Source: Dryocola sp051297175
Lineage (GTDB): Bacteria > Pseudomonadota > Gammaproteobacteria > Enterobacterales > Enterobacteriaceae
Direction: 5' to 3'
Assembly: GCF_051297175.1 (NCBI RefSeq)
Contig: NZ_JBINNY010000001.1
Span: 124,001 to 188,000, forward strand
DNA length: 64,000 nucleotides
Part shown: one piece after another, positions 1 through 8,845 of the stretch
How positions within the stretch are numbered: position 1 is the stretch's first letter
How the letters are laid out: each line of letters begins with the position of its first letter
The notes under the pieces: generated by a model
Told to the model about the DNA's origin: nothing
What the model saw: the letters and a program-made list of their open reading frames with translations, nothing else
The model's database searches: none
Made by a program: the position numbers and the translations under genes

Positions 1-412
1 AAGCGCGCAGGCCGATCTCATCAACCTGAAACGCAAAATCGACGCCGGTGCGAACCGCGCGATTACCCAGTTCTTCTTCGATGTCGAAAGCTACCTGCGC
101 TTCCGCGACCGCTGCGCGGCAGCGGGTATTGACGTCGAAATCGTGCCGGGCATTTTGCCGGTCAGTAACTACAAGCAGGCGCACAAGTTTGCCACCATGA
201 CCAACGTGCGCGTCCCGCACTGGATGGCGCAGATGTTCGAAGGCCTTGATGACGATGCGGAAACCCGCAAAATGGTCGGCGCGAATATCGCCATGGACAT
301 GGTGAAAATCCTCAGCCGCGAAGGCGTGAAGGACTTCCACTTCTATACGCTAAACCGCGCCGAGATGAGCTACGCGATTTGCCACACGCTGGGCGTCCGC
401 CCGAGTTTATAA
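1..412 (+). CDS. metF: 5,10-methylenetetrahydrofolate reductase, C-terminal part (start lies before the window)
   Basis: Flavoprotein that reduces 5,10-methylene-THF to 5-methyl-THF, the methyl donor for methionine synthesis in the cytoplasm. The open frame begins at base 2 and runs about 136 codons to TAA at 410-412, roughly the last 45 percent of a ~296-residue enzyme. The segment matches E. coli MetF nearly throughout, including ITQFFFD, PGILPVSN, MTNVRVPHW and the C-terminal NRAEMSYAICHTLGVRP. In E. coli, katG and gldA follow metF; here a repeat array follows directly and then fsaB. The assignment is secure; only the N-terminal half is unseen. Confidence 0.97.
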   Translation, partial: SAQADLINLKRKIDAGANRAITQFFFDVESYLRFRDRCAAAGIDVEIVPGILPVSNYKQAHKFATMTNVRVPHWMAQMFEGLDDDAETRKMVGANIAMDMVKILSREGVKDFHFYTLNRAEMSYAICHTLGVRPSL

Positions 413-420
413 ACCTGCTT

Positions 421-690
421 GTCGGGTGGCACTACGCTTACCCGACCTACGGTTGGCGGATGTAAATGTCGGGTGGCACTACGCTTACCCGACCTACGGT
501 TGACGGATGTAAATGTCTGGTGGCGCTACGCTTACCCGACCTACGGTTGACGGACGTAAATGTCGGGTGGCGCTACGCTTACCCGACCTACGTTTGACGG
601 ATGTAAATGTCTGGTGGCGCTACGCTTACCCGACCTACGGTTGGCGGATGTAAATGTCGGGTGGCGCTGCGCTTACCCGACCTACGTTTT
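421..690. repeat. Tandem array of six 47-bp REP-like palindromic units
   Basis: Six head-to-tail units begin at 421, 468, 515, 562, 609 and 656, exactly 47 bp apart; the last is partial. Each opens with a palindrome, GTCGGGT then a 12-base loop then ACCCGAC, followed by CTACGGTTGRCGGATGTAAAT-type linker sequence. Units 3 and 5 carry GTCTGGT in the left arm, which breaks one pair. The layout resembles enterobacterial REP/BIME elements, placed between the 3' ends of metF and fsaB. It could act as a terminator or mRNA-stabilising structure for either gene. Confidence 0.9.
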
Positions 691-694
691 GAAT

Positions 695-731
695 TTTGTA
701 GGGTGGATAAGCGCAAGCGCCATCCACCGCG
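695..731. repeat. Single REP-like palindrome of a second type, downstream of fsaB
   Basis: GGGTGGAT and ATCCACC arms flank a GCGCAAGCGC centre just after the 47-bp array and 8 bases from the fsaB stop codon. A close relative lies after ilvC near 47700, so this is a dispersed family and not a local accident. It probably forms the 3' end structure of the fsaB transcript. Confidence 0.75.
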
Positions 732-738
732 TTTTTAA

Positions 739-1401
739 CTACAGCGCCTTGCTGCCAAACGCCTTCTGCCAGTCTTCTTCAAACTTCACAATCGCCGCTT
801 CTACCGCCGGTGCTGCAAGAAATTGCTGGGCGACATCCAGCGGCAGGGTGATCGCTTCACAGCCCGCCAGCAGGCAATCCAGCGCCTGACGCGGCGTTTT
901 AAAGCTTGCGGCCAGGACTTTGCTAGCCGGAGCATGCAGCTCAAGCAGGCTTTGCAGCTCCTGCACCATGCGAATACCGTCACCCCCTTGAGCATCAACG
1001 CGGTTAACGTACGGTGCGACGTATTCCGCTCCGGCAAGCGCTGCCAGCAAACCTTGTGCCGCGCTATAGACGGCGGTGCCAAGCGTTGGGATGCCAAAAT
1101 GTGCAAGCTGTTTTATGGCCGCCAGCCCTTCGGAAGTCACCGGGATCTTCACGACGATACCGGGAACGCATTCCGCTAGCTTCTGCGATTCTTTCACCAT
1201 GCCCGCCGCATCCCGGCTCATCACCTGAGCGAACAGGCGGCCTTCTGGCCCCACCGCTTTTTGCAGACGCGGCAGAACGTCCCAAACGGATTCGCCGCCA
1301 GCAGCCACGATGCTCGGGTTGGTTGTCACGCCGTGCAGCGGGAAGATGCGCGCCAGGCGTTCTACTTCCGCTACGTTTGCGGTATCGAGATAAAGCTCCA
1401 T
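739..1401 (-). CDS. fsaB: Fructose-6-phosphate aldolase (FsaB/TalC type)
   Basis: Class I aldolase of the transaldolase family. It reversibly splits fructose 6-phosphate or related ketose phosphates into glyceraldehyde 3-phosphate and a short ketone such as dihydroxyacetone or hydroxyacetone. At 220 residues it has the family length. The Schiff-base lysine is Lys85 in VVKIPVT, and the N-terminal LYLDTAN and GVTTNPS motifs are present. A GAGG ribosome site precedes the ATG. It lies 21 bases after ptsA on the same strand, as in E. coli, so the two probably share a transcript. Position beside ptsA favours FsaB over FsaA. In E. coli gldA is next; here it is missing. Confidence 0.95.
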   Translation of the reverse strand: MELYLDTANVAEVERLARIFPLHGVTTNPSIVAAGGESVWDVLPRLQKAVGPEGRLFAQVMSRDAAGMVKESQKLAECVPGIVVKIPVTSEGLAAIKQLAHFGIPTLGTAVYSAAQGLLAALAGAEYVAPYVNRVDAQGGDGIRMVQELQSLLELHAPASKVLAASFKTPRQALDCLLAGCEAITLPLDVAQQFLAAPAVEAAIVKFEEDWQKAFGSKAL

Positions 1402-1422
1402 CAGTTTTTCCTCTTGAGTCGA

Positions 1423-3924
1423 TTACAGTTCAAGTTCACGGGCCAGCAAAGCGGCTATAGCGTCGCCGTGGGTGGCGTTGACCAGCGCGCTGCGGAATTC
1501 TTCGTGCATGATGCGTCGCGCCAGGCGAGAGAAAATCCTCATATGCTGATCGCCCGCCGCGTGTTTGTTCAGCGTTAACATAATGATGAACTGCGCCTCT
1601 TCATCGCCCCACGCTACCGGAGCCGGCAAGCGCGCCACGCTGATGGTGGACTGTTCGATATGCTCAGACTTGCTGTGCGGAATGGCGAAGCTAAAGCCCA
1701 GCCCGGTGGAAAACACAGCTTCTCGCGCCCACAGGTCGGCTTCCAGCTTACGCGGATAGCGGCTGCGCCCGGCGAGCAGCAGGTTATCGGTCATACCTTT
1801 AATCACTTCTTCTTTGCTGCGCCAGTCGTTATCCAGCGAAATGCACTGCGTGGTGATGAGCGGCGCGTCCTGCTGGGTCATACGGAATTGTGCCAACAGG
1901 TGTTCAACCTCAAGCGAGGTGCGGCAGGCCATCGCCTGGTTCAGCAACTGGCGGCAGGCGCGGCTGTCCAACTGAGAGAGCCGCTCTTTTGTCGCAGGCA
2001 CCGATGGCGCGCTCATGCTGATTTCATCAAGACCGAGTCCCACCAGCAGCGGCAGCACAGAGCCTTTTGCGCCCAGTTCCCCGCACAGGCCAATCCATTT
2101 CCCCTGGCGATGCACCGCCTGCACGGCGTAATCCAGCGCGCGCAGGAACGCCGGGTTCAGGCTGTTGTAATGACGCGTTACCTTGGCGTTATCGCGGTCG
2201 ACCGCCAGCAGATACTGCGTCAGGTCATTGCTGCCGATGCTAAAGAAATCAATCTCTTCGCAGCACTGGTCGATGATGAACATCACCGAAGGCACTTCCA
2301 GCATGATGCCGAGGGGGATTTTTTCATCGAAAGGAATATGCGCGCTGCGCAGCGACTGTTTGACCTCGGCAAGCTGATCCTTTACCCACAGGATCTCTTC
2401 CATGGAGGAGATCATCGGGATCATGATTTTCAGCGATCCGTGCGCAGAGGCACGCAGGATTGAACGCAGCTGGGTATGGAATAACGCGAGGTATTCCTGA
2501 TAGATACGTACCGCTCGATAGCCGAGGAACGGGTTGTTTTCAGCCGGGATTTTCAGATAGTCCACGGGTTTGTCGCCGCCGATATCCATCGTGCGGACAA
2601 TAATGCTGCGTCCGTTGGCCCCTTCCAGCGCCTGGCAATAAATGTTGTAAAGCTCATCTTCGGAAGGCGCAAAAGCACGATCCATATAGAGCATTTCCGT
2701 ACGGAACAGACCGATCGCTTCTGCACCATTGTTGAACGCTGGCGCGGCTTCCACGGAGTGGGCGATGTTCGCCGCGACTTCCATACGGATGCCATCGGCC
2801 GTGCGCCCCGGTTCGTTGAGCCATACTTTTTGCCGATCGCGAATCGTTTGCTGTACCCAAGCTTCCTGCTGGTAATAACGCTTAACCGGCTCGCTAAGGT
2901 TCACCGCCACCAGGCCAAGATCGCCGTCGATTTGCACCGGCTGTTGCAGCCATGGTGCCAGCGCGTCAATGTCCACTCCAACAAGGGTTGGAATGTTAAA
3001 AGAACGAGCCAGAATAACCGTGTGGGAAGTCGTGCCGCCGCTGTGCAGCAAAAGCCCTTGCAGCAGGGTTTTATCCAACTCCAGGAACTGGCTTGGCGTA
3101 AGTTCTTCCGCCATGCAAATGGCCGTCTGCTGGAGCTTGCCCGGCGTCGGGAAGCGGGTTTCGCCATAAATCTGCTGCAGGAGCTGGAAGCAAACGTCGC
3201 GTACATCGAGCACGCGCTCTTGCAGATAGGCGCTTTCGGATTGCGCAAACTGCTCGCAAAAATGCTCTGCGGTTTTAACAACCGCCGCCGCGCAGCTCAT
3301 GCCTGCCAGCACATGGCCCAGAAGCTGATTGCGCAGCGAGACATCTCCCGCCAGAGAACGATGAGCTTCCAGAATGGCGCTTGCCGTGCCGTCGTTAGCA
3401 AGCAGCTGAATATTGATGGTTTTTAGCAGCCTTTCCAGGCCGCTTTCCAGCGCCGCCTGCTCTTCATCAATGCTTTTCGCCGCCGGTAGTTCACCCAATT
3501 TATTCAGGTCGAGGCTGGCTAGCTGCACCAGCGTTCCGTTGGCGCTGCCCGCACAGACCGGCATGGCGTGAAAGAGAGTTGGATTCAGGCGGGACAGGGA
3601 TTCCGGAATGGTAGCGGCTTCGCTATTTTGCACCTGTGCCAGCGGCTCATCGCAATGGGGAAACTCATCGGTGAGAAAGGTGGTAAGCCGTTTGAAGGCG
3701 TTTTCCTCATCTTCACCGCTAATGATTAATCGGCAGTCGTCTCCCTTTAGCGTCCCCGTGCCGATGAGCGCCAGCGCGCTTTTCGCATCGCCAGCGCGCT
3801 CGGTGCGCAGGTTGTGCCATTCAATGGTGGAAGCAAACTGATTACACAGCGTTTCAACGTGACTGGCTGGACGGGCATGCACCCCGTTGGGTAAGTCGCA
3901 GCGGAAATTTACTACCAGGGCCAT
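1423..3924 (-). CDS. ptsA: PTS fusion protein HPr - enzyme I - EIIA(Fru) (PtsA/FrwA)
   Basis: Cytoplasmic phosphotransferase chain in one protein of 833 residues, the E. coli length. The HPr domain comes first, with His16 in NGVHARPA. Enzyme I occupies the middle, with the phosphohistidine His301 in GGTTSH and the PEP-binding C-terminal part (FFSIGSNDLTQY, LCGELGA). A fructose-type EIIA ends the protein, with His750 in FAIPHS. It should pass phosphate from PEP to FrwB/FrwD. I chose the ATG at 3924, seven bases after AGGAG, in place of a TTG six codons upstream. It is divergent from frwC, with a CRP-like site between. Confidence 0.95.
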   Translation of the reverse strand: MALVVNFRCDLPNGVHARPASHVETLCNQFASTIEWHNLRTERAGDAKSALALIGTGTLKGDDCRLIISGEDEENAFKRLTTFLTDEFPHCDEPLAQVQNSEAATIPESLSRLNPTLFHAMPVCAGSANGTLVQLASLDLNKLGELPAAKSIDEEQAALESGLERLLKTINIQLLANDGTASAILEAHRSLAGDVSLRNQLLGHVLAGMSCAAAVVKTAEHFCEQFAQSESAYLQERVLDVRDVCFQLLQQIYGETRFPTPGKLQQTAICMAEELTPSQFLELDKTLLQGLLLHSGGTTSHTVILARSFNIPTLVGVDIDALAPWLQQPVQIDGDLGLVAVNLSEPVKRYYQQEAWVQQTIRDRQKVWLNEPGRTADGIRMEVAANIAHSVEAAPAFNNGAEAIGLFRTEMLYMDRAFAPSEDELYNIYCQALEGANGRSIIVRTMDIGGDKPVDYLKIPAENNPFLGYRAVRIYQEYLALFHTQLRSILRASAHGSLKIMIPMISSMEEILWVKDQLAEVKQSLRSAHIPFDEKIPLGIMLEVPSVMFIIDQCCEEIDFFSIGSNDLTQYLLAVDRDNAKVTRHYNSLNPAFLRALDYAVQAVHRQGKWIGLCGELGAKGSVLPLLVGLGLDEISMSAPSVPATKERLSQLDSRACRQLLNQAMACRTSLEVEHLLAQFRMTQQDAPLITTQCISLDNDWRSKEEVIKGMTDNLLLAGRSRYPRKLEADLWAREAVFSTGLGFSFAIPHSKSEHIEQSTISVARLPAPVAWGDEEAQFIIMLTLNKHAAGDQHMRIFSRLARRIMHEEFRSALVNATHGDAIAALLARELEL

Positions 3925-4034
3925 GGGATTCTCCTGAGCCAACTCTTAATAATGCCTACAGAATAAGAGCCGGGCAGCTTGCCTCGCCACGGGACAAAAC
4001 TGCCAAAAACTGGATAAATGTAATGTGTGTGGTT

Positions 4035-4056
4035 ATTTGCGAGATGCCTCACAAAT
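4035..4056. promoter_or_regulatory. Predicted CRP (cAMP receptor) site between ptsA and frwC
   Basis: TGCGA-GATGCC-TCACA at 4038-4053 matches 9 of 10 core positions of the TGTGA-N6-TCACA consensus, with A/T-rich outer bases. It lies in the 310-base control region (3925-4234) between the divergent ptsA-fsaB and frwC-frwB-pflD-pflC-frwD arms, where one site could serve both. Catabolite control of a secondary PTS is expected but not shown. I see no other clear element in this gap. Confidence 0.6.
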
Positions 4057-4234
4057 CTGCCCTATTGCAATTTATGCACGTCATTGCGGCAATTTTGAGG
4101 CGGATCGCATTTTTCTTTCTGTCATACAAAAATCCAGTAAATGTCATTTTTGTCCACTGTCTGCCGCCGCCTGGATTCCCTATTGTGTGCCCAATCTGTT
4201 TTGCTATGCGCCGCAACGGCACCGGGAGCACTTT

Positions 4235-5317
4235 ATGAAAGAGCTAGTCCAGATCCTCAAAAATACGCGCCAGCACCTAATGACCGGCGTGTCACATATG
4301 ATCCCCTTTGTGGTGGCGGGGGGCATCCTGCTGGCCGTGTCTGTCATGCTGTACGGCAAGGGCGCGGTGCCAGATTCGTTAACCGATCCAAACCTCAAGA
4401 AGCTGTTCGATATCGGCGTGGCCGGTTTAACGCTGATGGTGCCTTTTCTGGCGGCCTATATCGGGTATTCCATTGCAGAGCGCTCGGCGCTGGCACCTTG
4501 TGCGATAGGTGCCTGGGTAGGAAACAGCTTCGGCGCGGGGTTCTTCGGCGCCATCATCGCCGGGATTATCGGCGGCATTATTGTCTTCTATTTGAAGAAA
4601 ATTCCGGTGCCGAAGATTTTGCGCTCGGTGATGCCCATTTTCGTTATTCCTATCATCGGCACCTTTATTACCGCGGGCATCATGATGTGGGGCCTTGGTG
4701 AACCCGTCGGTGCGCTTACCGCAAGCCTCACCCAATGGCTGCAAAGCATGCAGCAGGGCAGCATCGTCGTGCTGGCGGTGATTATGGGGCTGATGCTGGC
4801 GTTCGATATGGGCGGGCCGGTCAATAAAGTGGCCTATGCCTTCATGCTGATTTGCGTGGCGCAGGGGGTTTATACCGTTGTCGCTATTGCCGCTGTGGCT
4901 ATCGCCATACCGCCGCTTGGTCTTGGCCTGGCAACGCTGATGAACCGTAAAAACTTTACTACCGAAGAGCGTGAAGCCGGGAAAGCGGCGCTGGTTATGG
5001 GCTGTGTGGGCGTCACCGAAGGGGCCATTCCTTTTGCAGCAGCAGACCCGCTGCGCGTGATCCCGTCCATCATGCTGGGTTCAGCCTGTGGCGCGGTTAC
5101 TGCGGCTCTAATGGGCGCGCAATGCTATGCGGGTTGGGGTGGTTTGATTGTGCTGCCGGTGGTGGAAGGCAAGCTGGGTTACATCTTCGCGCTGTTGGTC
5201 GGGGCCGTTGTCACCGCCGTATGCGTTAACTTGCTCAAAACCTACGCGCGTAAAAAACAGGTGGATTCTCCAGCACAAGCTGAAGATGACCTGGATCTGG
5301 ATTTTGAAATTAACTGA
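4235..5317 (+). CDS. frwC: Fructose-like PTS permease EIIC component
   Basis: Inner-membrane EIIC subunit that would transport and help phosphorylate a sugar or sugar alcohol; the substrate is unknown. The 360 residues are rich in hydrophobic segments, from HMIPFVVAGGILLAVSVM to the last one near LLVGAVVTAVCVN. The fructose-family landmarks AFDMGGPVNKVAY and GVTEGAIPFA are both present. The open frame extends upstream to 4025, but that part resembles nothing and lies in the control region. The ATG at 4235 follows GGGAG at nine bases and gives the E. coli length (359). First gene of the rightward operon. Confidence 0.93.
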   Translation: MKELVQILKNTRQHLMTGVSHMIPFVVAGGILLAVSVMLYGKGAVPDSLTDPNLKKLFDIGVAGLTLMVPFLAAYIGYSIAERSALAPCAIGAWVGNSFGAGFFGAIIAGIIGGIIVFYLKKIPVPKILRSVMPIFVIPIIGTFITAGIMMWGLGEPVGALTASLTQWLQSMQQGSIVVLAVIMGLMLAFDMGGPVNKVAYAFMLICVAQGVYTVVAIAAVAIAIPPLGLGLATLMNRKNFTTEEREAGKAALVMGCVGVTEGAIPFAAADPLRVIPSIMLGSACGAVTAALMGAQCYAGWGGLIVLPVVEGKLGYIFALLVGAVVTAVCVNLLKTYARKKQVDSPAQAEDDLDLDFEIN

Positions 5318-5338
5318 TTAAATGAGAAGGAATTAACC

Positions 5339-5659
5339 ATGACTAAGATTATTGCTGTGACCGCTTGCCCATCGGGCGTAGCCCATACCTACATGGCCGC
5401 AGAGGCGCTGGAAAGTGCTGCGAAAGCAAAAGGGTGGGAAGTAAAAGTGGAAACCCAGGGCTCCATTGGCCTTGAAAATGAGCTGACTGCAGAAGATGTC
5501 GCCAGCGCGGATATGGTGATTCTGACGAAAGATATCGGTATCAAAATGGAAGAACGCTTTGCCGGTAAAACCATCGTGCGCGTCAACATCAGCGACGCGG
5601 TTAAACGCGCCGAAGCCATCATGAATAAAATCGACGCTCATTTAGCACAGACGGCCTGA
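5339..5659 (+). CDS. frwB: Fructose-like PTS EIIB component 1
   Basis: Cytosolic EIIB domain of 106 residues that takes phosphate from the EIIA part of PtsA and hands it to the sugar on FrwC. The phosphocysteine is Cys10 in TACPSGVAHTYMAAE, the standard fructose-EIIB motif. A GAGAAGGA ribosome site precedes the start, and the gene follows frwC by 21 bases. A second, diverged EIIB (frwD) ends the operon. Confidence 0.95.
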   Translation: MTKIIAVTACPSGVAHTYMAAEALESAAKAKGWEVKVETQGSIGLENELTAEDVASADMVILTKDIGIKMEERFAGKTIVRVNISDAVKRAEAIMNKIDAHLAQTA

Positions 5660-5686
5660 GCCTTTGCATGAAGTAAGGAAACCATT

Positions 5687-7984
5687 ATGACCTCTCGTAT
5701 CGAACGCCTGAAAACAGCCCTGTTTGCCCAGCCGCGGGAAATCTCTCTGGAGCGCGCGGTGCTGTATGCCGCCAGCCATAGAACCACTGAAGGCGAGCAT
5801 GTTCTGCTCCGCCGCGCGAAAGCGACGGCGTGGATTCTGGATAACGTAGAGATTGCGATTCGAGAAGATGAGTTAATCGCGGGCAACCGAACCGTGAAGC
5901 CACGGGCCGGGATCGTGTCCCCCGAAATGGATCCTTACTGGCTGCTGAAAGAGTTAGATCAGTTCCCAAGCCGTCCGCAGGATCGCTTTAACATCAGCGA
6001 GCAGGACAAAGCGTTGTATCGCGAGCAGCTCTATCCTTACTGGGAAAAGCGCTCGATGAAGGATTTCATCAATAGCCAGATGACGGATGAAGTGAAGGCT
6101 GCGGTTAAGACGCAAATTTTCAGCGTCAATCAAACCGACAAAGGGCAGGGGCACATCATCATTGATTATCCTCGCCTGCTGCAAAACGGGCTGGGCAAGC
6201 TGGTGGCGGAACTTCGTGACCACTGTGTTCAGGCGCCGGACAATCACTTCTACCAGGCGGCGCTGATTTTGCTTGAAGCCTCGCAGCGGCATATTTTGCG
6301 CTATGTCGCCCTTGCCACACAGATGGCAGAAGAATGTGAGGACGCGGTACGGCGTGATGAGCTGCTGAAAATCGCCGCCATTTCTCGCCACAACTCGGAA
6401 TGTTGCCCGGAAGACTTCTGGCAGGCGTGCCAGCTGTTCTGGTACATGAATATCATTTTGCAGTACGAATCCAACGCCAGTTCGCTTTCGCTGGGCCGCT
6501 TTGACCAATACATGCTGCCGTTTTATCAGGCCTCGCTCAACCGTGGCGAAAGCCCGGCCTTCCTGCGTGAACTGCTGGAGTCATTGTGGGTGAAGTGCAA
6601 CGACATCGTGCTGCTGCGTTCTACCAGCAGCGCCCGCTATTTTGCGGGTTTTCCTACCGGTTACACCATTTTGCTGGGTGGCCTTACGGAGAACGGGCGC
6701 AGCGCGGTAAACGTGCTTTCATTCCTCTGCCTGGATGCCTACCAGAGCATTCAACTACCGCAGCCAAATCTCGGCGTGCGGGTCAATGAACTGATCGATC
6801 GTCCGTTCCTGCTTAAAACGGCAGAAACCGTGCGTTTGGGGACAGGCATTCCGCAAATATTTAACGATGAAGTGGTCGTGCCAGCTTTTCTCAACCGGGG
6901 CGTCTCGCTTGAGGATGCGCGTGACTATTCCGTCGTGGGGTGCGTAGAGCTGTCGATTCCCGGCAAAACCTACGGCCTGCACGATATCGCCATGTTTAAC
7001 CTGCTGAAAGTGATGGAAATCGTTCTGCAGGAAAACGAAGGCAATACACAGCTTGATTATTCAGGGCTGCTGCAGCAAATTCGCGACAAAATTCGCCACT
7101 ACATCCGGCTGATGGTTGAAGGCAGCAATATCTGCGATATCGGCCACCGCGACTGGGCGCCGGTTCCGCTGTTATCTTCTTTTATCGATGACTGCCTGAA
7201 AAAGGGTAAAGACATCACCGACGGCGGTGCGCGCTATAACTTCTCCGGCGTGCAGGGTATCGGTATTGCCAACCTGAGCGATTCGCTGCATGCCCTGAAC
7301 GGGATGGTGTTTGAGCAACAGCGCTTAAGTTTCGATGAGCTGCTGGCAGTATTGAAAGCGAACTTTGCTACGCCAAACGGGGAGCAGATTCGCGCAAGGC
7401 TAATCAATCGCTTTGAGAAGTACGGCAACGATATCGACGTAGTGGACAACATCAGCGCCGATCTGCTGCGTTTTTACTGCAAAGAAGTAGAAAAATATGC
7501 CAACCCGCGCGGCGGCTACTTCACGCCGGGTTCTTACACGGTTTCAGCCCATGTGCCGCTCGGTGCCGTAGTGGGCGCTACGCCGGACGGGCGTTATGCA
7601 GGTGAACAGCTGGCAGACGGGGGGTTATCGCCAATGCTGGGCCAGGATAGTCAGGGGCCAACCGCGGTATTGAAATCGGTCAGTAAGCTAGATAACTACC
7701 TGCTGTCTAACGGGACGTTGCTGAACGTGAAGTTTACCCCGAACACGCTCGAAGGCGATGCGGGCCTGCACAAGCTGGCGGATTTCCTCGGTGCCTTCAC
7801 TAAGCTTAAGCTCCAGCATATTCAATTTAATGTGGTAAACGCCGAAACGCTCCGTGAAGCGCAGCTGCGCCCTCAGGATTACACCGGGCTGGTGGTGCGC
7901 GTAGCGGGCTACAGCGCCTTCTTTGTTGAGCTGTCGAAGGAGATTCAGGATGACATTATCCGCCGTACAGCGCATCAGCTGTGA
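5687..7984 (+). CDS. pflD: Glycyl radical enzyme of the dehydratase/lyase type (PflD)
   Basis: Oxygen-sensitive radical enzyme of 765 residues, the E. coli PflD length. The C-terminal glycyl radical loop carries Gly741 in RVAGYSA, and the active-site cysteine is Cys419 in VVGCVE. A single Cys followed by V-E is the pattern of glycerol/diol dehydratases and choline lyase. Pyruvate formate-lyase has two adjacent cysteines, so the traditional name 'formate acetyltransferase' is probably wrong. It needs PflC for activation. Its neighbours (PTS genes, a fructose 6-phosphate aldolase) suggest a phosphorylated sugar or polyol as substrate. The 3' end overlaps pflC by 35 bases. Confidence 0.93.
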   Translation: MTSRIERLKTALFAQPREISLERAVLYAASHRTTEGEHVLLRRAKATAWILDNVEIAIREDELIAGNRTVKPRAGIVSPEMDPYWLLKELDQFPSRPQDRFNISEQDKALYREQLYPYWEKRSMKDFINSQMTDEVKAAVKTQIFSVNQTDKGQGHIIIDYPRLLQNGLGKLVAELRDHCVQAPDNHFYQAALILLEASQRHILRYVALATQMAEECEDAVRRDELLKIAAISRHNSECCPEDFWQACQLFWYMNIILQYESNASSLSLGRFDQYMLPFYQASLNRGESPAFLRELLESLWVKCNDIVLLRSTSSARYFAGFPTGYTILLGGLTENGRSAVNVLSFLCLDAYQSIQLPQPNLGVRVNELIDRPFLLKTAETVRLGTGIPQIFNDEVVVPAFLNRGVSLEDARDYSVVGCVELSIPGKTYGLHDIAMFNLLKVMEIVLQENEGNTQLDYSGLLQQIRDKIRHYIRLMVEGSNICDIGHRDWAPVPLLSSFIDDCLKKGKDITDGGARYNFSGVQGIGIANLSDSLHALNGMVFEQQRLSFDELLAVLKANFATPNGEQIRARLINRFEKYGNDIDVVDNISADLLRFYCKEVEKYANPRGGYFTPGSYTVSAHVPLGAVVGATPDGRYAGEQLADGGLSPMLGQDSQGPTAVLKSVSKLDNYLLSNGTLLNVKFTPNTLEGDAGLHKLADFLGAFTKLKLQHIQFNVVNAETLREAQLRPQDYTGLVVRVAGYSAFFVELSKEIQDDIIRRTAHQL

Positions 7985-8825
7985 CGTCATCGATAACGAG
8001 GCGCTAAAGGCGCGGATCTTCAACATTCAGCGTTATTCGCTAAACGACGGCAGGGGGATCAGGACTGTCGTGTTTTTTAAAGGCTGTCCACATTCTTGCC
8101 CGTGGTGCGCAAACCCTGAGTCCATCTCTGGAAAGATTGAAACCGTACGGCGTATGTCGAAATGTCTGCGATGCCCGACCTGTGAAAACGATGCGGATGA
8201 ATGCCCGAGCGGTGCGATGGAGCGGATCGGGCGCGACGTTTCGTTTAGCGAACTGGAAAAAGAAGTCCTTAAAGACGAGGTTTTCTTTCGAGCATCCGGC
8301 GGCGGAGTGACGCTTTCTGGTGGTGAAGTGCTCATGCAGGCGGCCTTCGCGGCAAAATTTTTGCACCGTATGAAAGCATTGGGTATTCGCACCGCCATCG
8401 AAACCGCCGGGGACGCAGCGCCTGATAAGGTGCTGGCCGTGGCCCGGCAGTGTGATGAAGTCCTGTTTGATTTGAAGATCATGGATGCCGTAAAGGCGAA
8501 GCGCGTTCTGAACATGCAACAGCCACGCGTGCTGGATAACTTCAGGATGCTGGTCGAAAAGGGAATTCCCGTGATCCCTCGCGTGCCGCTTATCCCGGGC
8601 CATACGTTAGATCAGAGCAACATGCGGGCGATTATCGATTTTCTTGCCCCGCTAAGGCTCACCGAGCTGCATCTGCTACCCTTCCATCAGTACGGCGAGC
8701 CAAAATATCAGCTGCTTGGAAAGCCATGGCATATGGCGGGCGTGGCACAACCGAGTGAGGCGGATATTCTGCCGCTGCGGCAAATGGCTGAAAAGGCGGG
8801 GTATCATGTCACCATCGGCGGTTAG
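7950..8825 (+). CDS. pflC: Glycyl radical enzyme activase (radical SAM, PflC)
   Basis: Radical SAM protein of 291 residues that uses an iron-sulfur cluster and S-adenosylmethionine to place the radical on Gly741 of PflD. The cluster motif CxxxCxxC is Cys46, Cys50 and Cys53 (GCPHSCPWC). A ferredoxin-like cysteine group follows (CLRCPTC, then ECPS), as in activases of the dehydratase class. The SAM-binding GGGVTLSGGE motif is clear. The start at 7950 follows AAGGAG inside the end of pflD, so translation is probably coupled. An upstream in-frame start at 7923 lacks family similarity and was not used. Confidence 0.94.
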   Translation: MTLSAVQRISCDVIDNEALKARIFNIQRYSLNDGRGIRTVVFFKGCPHSCPWCANPESISGKIETVRRMSKCLRCPTCENDADECPSGAMERIGRDVSFSELEKEVLKDEVFFRASGGGVTLSGGEVLMQAAFAAKFLHRMKALGIRTAIETAGDAAPDKVLAVARQCDEVLFDLKIMDAVKAKRVLNMQQPRVLDNFRMLVEKGIPVIPRVPLIPGHTLDQSNMRAIIDFLAPLRLTELHLLPFHQYGEPKYQLLGKPWHMAGVAQPSEADILPLRQMAEKAGYHVTIGG

Positions 8826-8845
8826 GTCTACTTAGGAGTTCATAG

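Noticed and set aside
421..690. Regularly spaced repeats that could suggest a CRISPR array
   Set aside because: The units are contiguous copies of one 47-bp sequence with no unique spacers, and no cas genes are near.
2758..3426. 222-codon plus-strand frame opposite ptsA
   Set aside because: It is a shadow of ptsA, whose enzyme I motifs on the minus strand are unambiguous.
4025..4234. N-terminal extension of frwC
   Set aside because: It would run through the CRP-like site and shows no EIIC similarity; the ATG at 4235 has a good ribosome site and gives the family length.
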